Below, in pieces: positions 56,854 to 64,000 of a stretch of DNA of 64,000 bases. The translations under genes and the position numbers were made by a program. The notes beneath the pieces are model-generated. The model did no database searches and was not told the DNA's origin. It saw only the letters and a program-made list of their open reading frames with translations. Positions within the stretch are counted from its first letter, which is position 1, and the number at the start of each line of letters is the position of its first letter. Source of the stretch: Aureobasidium sp. EXF-3400. Lineage: Eukaryota > Ascomycota > Dothideomycetes > Dothideales > Saccotheciaceae. The DNA lies in the NCBI GenBank assembly GCA_024195585.1, contig SWBL01000068.1, positions 108,682 through 172,681 on the forward strand, read 5' to 3'.

Positions 56854-57474
56854 GGCAGCTCATGGTCGCTGACTCGCAAGACGGTGGTAGGATCTCGACG
56901 GGCACAAGAAATGTCCAGGCGATACAGAGTGCTCAATCCGAAGGAGACGCGACGAGGCAGGAAACGTTAGATATGCGCACAACGGCCTTTCGCAAGTGCG
57001 CAACGTGACACACGCGCAGAACTGCGGATTGAACTGGTGTACGGGTGTATGGCAAGTTATCCAGGTTATCCGGTCTTGTTGCCGACAAGTTCCAACTTCC
57101 AAGCGAGGGTGCGAGATACAAGGGAGGCCTGACGCCGACGTGTTTATGCTGGCTGGACGTCTAGGAAGCAAGTAGAGGGGGACAAGGAACAAGACCTCTC
57201 GGAGACAATGCGAGACAGCAAGGACATGGTGCTAGATCATGACCTTGCCAGGTCCCGCCGACCGCCTGTCTCTTCAGCATGACATCGTCCATCTTGTCCG
57301 TGTGCCTCAGTGCCTGTGCTTGCCTTGGGCCTGCTCGGGAGCTGAATGGAATATGATATTAACCCAAACGCTAACCGCTCCCGCAAACTGTATTTGAATC
57401 ACAGCCAATCACCGTTTCCACCTCGCTGGAAAACCACGTTTTGATCTGGCTGGCGATGTGCAAACCATCAGATC

Positions 57475-57500
57475 AAGTCTAGCAAGTCTAGCAAGTCTAG
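57475..57500 (+). repeat. 9-bp tandem repeat, about 2.9 copies
   Basis: Unit AAGTCTAGC at 57475-57483 and 57484-57492, then AAGTCTAG. Confidence 0.9.
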
Positions 57501-57586
57501 GCTTCGCTCCACCTTTTCCGTCTGCGAGAACGACGGCTTTTTTCTTCGTTGCTGCATTTGTTCACTCCTGCATCTGTAGAACATAG

Positions 57587-57598
57587 GTACTCGAGTAC
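57587..57598. repeat. 12-bp perfect palindrome GTACTCGAGTAC
   Basis: Identical to the core of the palindrome at 27061-27074; lies in gene-free DNA about 0.7 kb upstream of LTE1. Confidence 0.9.
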
Positions 57599-59992
57599 AT
57601 GGCGTGAGACGTTGCTTTTTTCGAATCTGCTTCGCATATACAGCGCTCCTTTCATTATCAAATCTCCAAATTTCCCCGTCCCGCCGACGTAACCGCATCG
57701 TCAGCGAGCGAGGAAAGCGACGGCCCTGACCAAATCAAACACAAAAGCCAAGCCATGCCTTTTTTAGCACCACTTTGAAACATTGTACTCGGCCCCTCGG
57801 CAGCACCGTAGATTTGGGTTCTGTCGTCTCTTTCATCATTTCGCTTCGCATGTCCACCTTTTCTAGAAGGACCGGCCTAAGATGATCAATTCCCGTCGTC
57901 GTCACTTCCAGCAAGCGACTCCTTTTTCTTATCGAGTAGAGTGGCTTTGACTGCCTATTATCTCTACCAGGGCCAGCCACCGCCTGTATAAGCTTCTGCT
58001 CATATCGTCTACTTAATTGCTCGTCCCAAGGAACACCGAGCGGAGCATGTCATGGCTTTTCCACTCTGGTCATAAGATCAGGGCTATAGAGCATATCGCG
58101 AGGCCGCCAACAGCCACCAAATGGACAACCCGCCCCATCACGCCCAGTTTTTGAGAAACACATGTAGTCGGTGAAGAATAGTTGCACCCGTTGTTATGCC
58201 CATGGAAAGTCTTCTCTCTGCCGGGTTGACCGAGCCCGGCCCTTCTCGCTACCAAACATCTTCTGCAGTGGGTAAAATTTATCCACAACGAAAAGCAAAA
58301 GAACGAGATCGATTTGCAACTCAAACTCAACGGGACATGAGCAGTAAAAGTTCAATATTCTCGTGAAATTGTGCCATGGTCAGCACAATGGAGTATGCAC
58401 ACATCTGCCCAGTCTCTGTCGACCAAGTTGCTACCAAAAAAATGAACAGCCAAACATTCGAGCGCTTTCGCTCAAACCGAACCCTCGTAACTCCATCAGT
58501 TGTCCAGACTCAAATGCTGCGAGTCTCTAATCTCCCTGGACGATCTCGCATGAACTACGACGATTTTTCTTGCGCATCTTGTGTCTGGCTCACCATCTGT
58601 ACTCTAGTACCAAAATAAGGAAACGAAGCATTCCTCTCATGCGTCAATAACTTCTCGAGGACTGCGCAAAGTATCAATTGCCGCTACTAGAGCCGGAATC
58701 TGGGAGACTGAACAGATCTGGTTTTTTCACCATGATGTCTTTTGACGTGCCTTGCCTTGTCACCACGAACACACTTCTATACTCTAAGCAATGCCAAAAG
58801 GTCTATTACCATACTTCCCTCAAGAAGTTACCGAGAAAGGCTGCTGGCAGGGAGGGTTTGAAATTACTGCTGAATCTGCTGGAGGTTGGCGTGAGAAACT
58901 ACAAGCTCTGTGTGTGAATATGATAGAAGGTCATTGGTCGATGTGTCGCGCCAGCCCCCGACGTCGGGCGAGAAGCTCTTCTACCGACCGCACTCTATGG
59001 AAACGATCTGTATATTCCTCCGTTCCCTTGTCCGGCGTGGAAAGGTTGTAGGTGGCTGTATTTCGGCGATGATAGTTCCCATGAAGTGGCAGGAGTTGCA
59101 GCGTCTAATGATGTACACCTTTCGCCGTGGCGTCGGCCTACATTGAATATCCCGCTAAGAAGTACGAGCTTCATACAGAACTTCCCATCTGGTCGAGCAA
59201 AACCTATGGCTTCTGTCGGAACGGCTAAGCATCTGCTCTGTTTCTCTGGATGTGGAATGGGCACACTTTCATGATTCTCAGGATCAGGCTGCAGCTGTCC
59301 TTCGCCATTCTATTTATGGTTTGCCTGGTATTTCGTCCGGAAGAGTTTATTGAATGCAACTCCGGACGTGGCTTCGATGAGAGGTTCACTTACTGTGACT
59401 TTGCATGAGGCTTCGGAAGAACTATCGAGGTCATCAAAGGGATAAGCGAGTCGGGATTTCCTTGCAACGACAACGTGGTTACAGAAGCGCGATCAAGCGC
59501 GCATTTGTGGTTGCGACAAAAGATCTTTGGTGAACTTCCGAGCCGCAAAAACTTATGGCTTGGAACAGTAAGTCCGCCAGTGGTGATGGGTTGCAGCTCG
59601 GTTCGTCAACTCTTGTTGCATGGCCATGCTCACGATATTGTCTCGAGAGCACTATTCGGGTTGCCCACACAAGCCACAAAAGTTCACCAGTTCGGGAAGC
59701 AGCGTGGAGTGCAATTAACTCTGTAAAGGCTTAGCTGATCAAGATAGGCTGCTTACTACAAGTGTGTTTTCCGCCCTTGTTCTTGCCGCGTTCAAAATTG
59801 CTATGCGGGTTTGCACAAAAATAACAAGGTGTTTGCAGTCTCAGTCTGCAAACCTTGTGTTGGTGTTCCTGTCTTAATGCTTACTGTGAGTAGTATGGAG
59901 CAGACTGATCAATGATCATTATCTTCTGGATTCTAGAAGACTTTCGGTTTCTTGCCTTATATCAGTAACATGGCACGCTGGCAAACTTTTGA

Positions 59993-61503
59993 TACACTGC
60001 ACTTCTGACTCCTATTGATATTCTGCAAGTCGAGAACGTCACGGGTCGAGAAATTGACTTTACTTCTGAGCAATTCTGGAACTGGTATAACGCCGGCAAG
60101 CAAGAGTTTCAAGGATGCGGACCCTGGCATACTTACAATACATCTCAAGGCTCAGTCACTTTCCCATCATGTCCAGCAATGCAGAACGAAGCTTCTACTG
60201 TCAGTGCAGGTATATGCGCTGCACAGACGAACTTGGATTCTTTGATGTCTTCGATACACATCATTGACAAAAACTTTGACGCGTCCACAGGAGGAGTCGT
60301 TCCCATCGGATGGGTCGGACTACCAGGTTTTGCAAACATCACATTGACAAATGTAACATGTGAAAGTGAGCCTAGGAGTCCAATTTCTCGAAGTATCGTG
60401 GAAAAGATAAGCGTCACCAACTCAGATGCAGGCGGCCATATGTATCTCCAACATCTCACCTTCGATGATCAAACTTGCGGAAGATTTGTGAATGATTCCC
60501 AAGTCATCTCATCTTCGCTAGCATCTATTGCCGACCTCATGTGTCAGCCCGACGCAGATCTCAATCATTACAACCACTCGCTCCGACCATTCGACGATTA
60601 CGCGAATCCTACAAGCACAAGGGCTATCGAAAACATTACTTGTTCAATCATTCCAGTCATTACCCTGAACAATGTGTCTTACAGATCTACGGACAACACA
60701 TTTCGTCAAAAGATCGTGGAGTACAACTCCAACGTTGGGCTCGATCTGAATGAGACCGTAGATGTAATGAGAGATTTGATGGCTTCTGTGGTGACAAGCT
60801 GGGTAAGTCTTTCAAAGATCTGGTGATGTCACATATTGATGAATCGTGCTGACGTTCATGTTAAAACAGGGTCATATGGTTGTTATTGCACTCTTGAGCT
60901 TGCATGCCACGAATGCCTCGATCCCCTTTCCCGAACTCCTGGGCGAAGCCATTAGAGGCTTCATCGAGTACGAAGGCACGAACCTTCGTGTGTACTATAC
61001 GGCAAACCACGCTCCAGGTCTTAGGAGCATCAATGGTAGTTACAGTGTATGGCGCGTAGGATATCACGGCCGTTATACTGCGCTCGTGACCATCGCGCCA
61101 CAGCTGTTCATCATTCTTCTTCTCGCTGGTTATTGTGTTTACTACGGCATGACTTCAGGGATGCAAAATGTTGGGAGTTTTGATCCCACGAATTCTACAT
61201 GCCTCATAGCCGCTAGTGCTACTGGAGCTGGCAATGATGGACTCGAGCTTTCGATTGTGGATCGAGTTGCTTCCTCAGACTCATGTCCCGGCAACACAGG
61301 AGTGCAATTCGACAACGACAATAGGCTGGTCTCTGCGCAGGGAGACGTAAGTGAGGTGGACACCATGCTTCTTACTAGCATGACCAGGTAAGCGCTCTTT
61401 TTGTCCAAGCAAGCTCGAGACGAAGTCATGACAAAGATCGTGTCGATATGCTTGGTTTAGGAGATTCGGAGTGTATCAACAGAGTCAGAGTTCAAGCAAC
61501 TAG
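59993..61503 (+). CDS. Fungal integral membrane protein, 5' end unresolved (possible pseudogene)
   Basis: Three exons are clear: an exon open from 59993 to 60802, 60870-61387 and 61461-61503. The introns (67 and 73 nt) have GTAAGT/GTAAGC donors. The luminal part has many N-glycosylation sites and paired Cys (EFQGCGPWHTYNTSQG, FANITLTNVTCESEP, IENITCSIIPVITLNNVS). A later membrane segment reads LVTIAPQLFIILLLAGYCVY, and the end is TRRFGVYQQSQSSSN. The layout (luminal domain, late TM, short RFGV tail) resembles a large uncharacterised Pezizomycotina membrane family whose N-terminus carries several further TM segments. Here the frame has a stop (59990-59992) and I could not find a consistent upstream exon chain, so the gene may be multi-exon or 5'-decayed. 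No ATG is assigned. Confidence 0.55.
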
Positions 61504-61918
61504 TGACGATGGCTTACCTCGAGTAGCTATAGTCTTGCACTGGAGAATGCCCTATCACCTATCCTTAAGCCAAACACTCTCTGTCAGTGAGACATGTTTC
61601 GCAAAACACGATATTCGTGTTTTTTTAAGCTCTTCTGCACCAGGCTCTTGCTGTTTTGTCTGCTTACGGCATCCACTCATGCAGACTGTTGCTTGAGTAA
61701 AGCTGACCGCTGAGCGTCTGTACAGTAGATCTATCACAAAGCAGGGGGCTTATATCGTATCTGCTTTGTGTCGTGCAGGGCGGCAGTTTGTCAAAATAGC
61801 CAGAGAGTGGGGAATCGCGAGGGTAGACATCAGAAAGATTGTAGGTATTTGACTATCACAGAGAGTCGCGAATACATGCCACCGAGGATACATGTTCTTT
61901 GAACCGTACAAATCTGGG
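61504..61918. other. Intergenic region with repeat copy A
   Basis: 415 bp between two convergent stop codons; it carries the left copy of the diverged dispersed repeat. No gene seen. Confidence 0.55.
61585..61668 (+). repeat. Dispersed repeat, copy A (84 bp)
   Basis: Aligns by eye with 63774-63856 in the same orientation, about 78% identical with one 1-bp gap. Shared blocks include GCAAAACAC, TCTGCACC and GGCTCTT. Confidence 0.8.
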
Positions 61919-63505
61919 CTACGCGAAAGCTCTCAACTGTGGATCCTTGAGCAACCTGAACATTGCGTTCTTCTCAAGACTCAAGCTAATGTCGAAGTCA
62001 CCGCCACCACCAAGGTGCATGACTTGCACCAATCCGTCCATGCGCGGCATCACACCTTGCACATAACGCGCTAGCTGCGGTGTGGCATCCGTACTACTAC
62101 CAAAGTGAACCTCGTAGGCTTTCATCTGCGTCCACGAAGTGACCAGAGTATGTTGGGAGCCGAGAAAAGCCTGCCACAGTCTTTGCGGGCTGACTTCATA
62201 GGCTGCATCGTGTATATAAGCAGAGACTGACTCAGGCGTAAACTGGGCTAGAGTAGAGCGTATCTCTCCGGCAATCTGGCCTATCGGGCCTGTACTTGCA
62301 TCCACGCCAGATTTGGCAACGTAGGCTAGTAGGAGTGGAGATCCTACAAAACCGCTTGCCAGGGGAGGTGACAATCGGCTTCGCAGGCCTAGTGTAATAT
62401 CTAGGTAGACATTGTCCTCCCTGCTGAGATGGCCGCGAGCTCGGTTTATGAGCATCCAGATGTGGCTTAGTAGCGAGTCAAGGCGTGAGATCCTCTGTTC
62501 AGACAATTGAGGCGGTAGGGTAACTCTAGCAGCATCTCTCATTCGGCCCACTTCGGCAGCGGAGAAGGTTATCTGCACATGCTCTACAGGCAGAGCCGTA
62601 TCCCATGTAGGCCATGGAGGGAAAGTTGAAGGGCTCAACGGCTGCGTCTCCAAGATATCTGACACAGGCATGGTGGCTGCAGACGATGCTAAAGCCCAAT
62701 CTGGGTATCCATGTGCGTCAGTCGCCCACCAGTCGAAACGGTGCATCGGCAGACCACGCGCCTTTGCAACCATCTCCGGATCAGGTTGTTCCAGATTTAC
62801 AGTGCCAGCATATCTATCCAGCATTTTCGGATCGAATACAGGATGCGATAGGATAGACTCAGACTTGCGCGATTGTGCTGCCCATGCATGCATGAAAGTG
62901 AGAAGACTCTGGGCGTCAGAAAGGCAGTGAGCGAGCTTGATATGGACGCTCCAGCCACCGCACTTGAAAGCTGTCAGCTGTACAGCAATACCGGGCAGAC
63001 CCTCAAAGTCAGCCAGGTTAGAAAAGGCTAGCTTCGAAGCGGCTTGGAGTTCACAAGGAAGATTGGTAGCCATCCAAACTTTGTCTGTTGTACTCCGAGC
63101 CTCTCTGCTGGGAATCATGGAGGCCAGCTCTGTATCACAAGTCACAATCGTCCAGTCAACGCCAACATCATTTTTGCCTCCATACGTGATCACGGGACGC
63201 CCAAGGTGCGGAGTAGAAAGTCCATCATTGTCCACTGCCCACCGCAGCTGGCCAGACCAGTGCGGCCATCTGCTTAGAGTCTCCCGGAACGAGAGCTCCA
63301 GGCTGCAAAAGAGGGCCGGCTCGCGCGCATCGACAGAGAGTGTGGCGTCAAAGAACCAGATAGCTGAGCAAGCGGAGAATCTTGCTACTGAGGCGTCAAG
63401 AACTGACAAAGGCGTTGTGGTTGTCTCATGTTTGCTAGAAATAGTAGGAAATACTCTTTTTGTGGTCTTGGTGCTAAACACCGGACTTCTGTTGTTGGCG
63501 GCCAT
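61919..63505 (-). CDS. BAHD-type acyltransferase
   Basis: Single-exon, 528-residue CoA-dependent acyltransferase of the plant/fungal transferase (BAHD) family, transferring acyl groups to alcohols or amines of small molecules. The catalytic HxxxD motif is HCLSD (His about 193, Asp about 197) in the segment GGWSVHIKLAHCLSDAQSLL. The usual C-terminal DFGWG motif is represented only by VHFGSS, a weak match often seen in fungal members. Other family features are the N-terminal LSVLDASVARFSACSAIWFF, RISRLDSLLSHIWMLINRAR and the late GVMPRMDGLVQVM. Substrate unknown; related enzymes act in secondary metabolism, but no synthase gene is in view. It is flanked by two copies of an ~84-bp repeat. Confidence 0.9.
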   Translation of the reverse strand: MAANNRSPVFSTKTTKRVFPTISSKHETTTTPLSVLDASVARFSACSAIWFFDATLSVDAREPALFCSLELSFRETLSRWPHWSGQLRWAVDNDGLSTPHLGRPVITYGGKNDVGVDWTIVTCDTELASMIPSREARSTTDKVWMATNLPCELQAASKLAFSNLADFEGLPGIAVQLTAFKCGGWSVHIKLAHCLSDAQSLLTFMHAWAAQSRKSESILSHPVFDPKMLDRYAGTVNLEQPDPEMVAKARGLPMHRFDWWATDAHGYPDWALASSAATMPVSDILETQPLSPSTFPPWPTWDTALPVEHVQITFSAAEVGRMRDAARVTLPPQLSEQRISRLDSLLSHIWMLINRARGHLSREDNVYLDITLGLRSRLSPPLASGFVGSPLLLAYVAKSGVDASTGPIGQIAGEIRSTLAQFTPESVSAYIHDAAYEVSPQRLWQAFLGSQHTLVTSWTQMKAYEVHFGSSTDATPQLARYVQGVMPRMDGLVQVMHLGGGGDFDISLSLEKNAMFRLLKDPQLRAFA

Positions 63506-64000
63506 GACGAGGACCTAGAGGCGTGATGCGACAGCAGACGGTGTTCGTGGGAGAGAGCGATAACAATCAAAGACGATAGTGTGTTTCATTGATGTATGTA
63601 TCTTTCGTGGAGGGCGCTGTGAACGTCTCTTGAGTTTCAGGTACCTATGTTATTTGATCAGATTCGGTGACTCTTCTAGAACGCGGTGTCCGAATATAGT
63701 AGGAGCTATGCTACCGGCTGATTCGGGCACTCCCGGCCGTGTCTATATTACCTATTAAAGCAGATACTGTCTACAGTGAGGCATGAATTGCAAAACACAG
63801 TGTTCGTATGTGTTCAGCCCCTCTGCACCTGGCTCTTACTGTTTGGTCTGCCCACGACTTTCCCTTAAGGCGTAACAAAACGTTTGTTCATCTTCATCAT
63901 GGCAAAAGAAGATGCAAAACGTACAGCAGCAGGGATTCCCACGTGGTCACCCACCGTAGTACTAATCTGCCGTTCAACTGCTTATGTATGGCAGAGCGGA
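63506..64000. other. Right-edge region with repeat copy B
   Basis: 495 bp upstream of the acyltransferase, holding its promoter and the right copy of the dispersed repeat. No gene seen before the window ends. Confidence 0.5.
63774..63856 (+). repeat. Dispersed repeat, copy B (83 bp)
   Basis: Same orientation as copy A at 61585-61668, offset about 2.19 kb; together they bracket the acyltransferase gene. Confidence 0.8.

Larger units (their letters stand above)
56854..59992. other. 3.1-kb gene-free stretch
   Basis: The largest gap in the window. It starts with the LTE1 promoter. Only short frames (up to 110 codons) occur, none recognisable. It contains a 9-bp tandem repeat (57475-57500) and a 12-bp palindrome (57587-57598). 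Near 59745-59810 a short hydrophobic frame (LLTTSVFSALVLAAF) might be a remnant or an unmodelled exon of the membrane protein that follows. Confidence 0.5.

Noticed and set aside
1..64000. CRISPR arrays, operons or prokaryotic elements
   Set aside because: Introns, gene families and spacing are fungal; no regularly spaced repeats are present.

Overview
The window is nuclear DNA from a filamentous ascomycete (Pezizomycotina, most likely a Dothideomycete). Genes are separated and on both strands, with no operons. Introns are short (mostly 47-110 nt) with GT...AG ends and CTAAC/CTGAC-like branch sites. The housekeeping set is fungal: Nup192, Tel1, fungal Mip1, Slx8, Ncs2/Ctu2, Ptm1, Spg1, Rrb1, Lte1. 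The order or class is inferred from overall gene content, not proven. I see no CRISPR array, rRNA, tRNA or intact transposon.

Layout. 1-12 kb: the 5' part of NUP192 (minus, cut by the left edge) diverges from the complete five-exon checkpoint kinase gene TEL1. 12.7-20.8 kb: a UBE2J/Ubc6-type tail-anchored E2, TFIIH cyclin H (CCL1), mitochondrial DNA polymerase gamma (MIP1) and a SUMO-targeted RING ligase gene (SLX8). 21.3-26.2 kb: a Gly/Ser-rich hydrophilic protein, a long secreted Pro/Gly/Val-repeat protein and a small conserved-looking two-exon protein. 27.7-41.1 kb: NCS2/CTU2, a DUF4112 protein, a PTM1-type seven-TM protein, SPG1, RRB1, a disordered protein, GPI12, a small membrane protein and a short ORF. 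41.4-47.3 kb: a TPR protein and an isolated secreted GlcG/HbpS-fold protein, with gene-poor gaps of about 2.0 kb (43.2-45.2 kb) and 1.6 kb (45.8-47.4 kb) around it. 47.4-56.9 kb: a cytosolic GAF hybrid histidine kinase and the exchange factor LTE1. 56.9-64 kb: a 3.1-kb gene-free stretch, a membrane protein whose 5' end cannot be completed, and a BAHD acyltransferase flanked by two diverged direct copies of an ~84-bp repeat.

Functional links are thematic. TEL1, SLX8 and MIP1 concern genome maintenance. SPG1 and LTE1, 18 kb apart, both act in mitotic-exit/septation signalling in yeasts. GPI12 and PTM1 act in the secretory pathway. RRB1 and NCS2 serve ribosome assembly and tRNA thiolation. The right end looks accessory: secreted, membrane and acyltransferase genes, wide gaps and degenerate repeats.

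No obviously new multi-gene system is visible. The most novel-looking items are the elastin-like secreted protein with a duplicated Cys module, the unannotated 108-aa two-exon gene, a 12-bp palindrome found twice in gene-free DNA, the repeat pair around the acyltransferase, and a stop-free 54-nt intron in SPG1.
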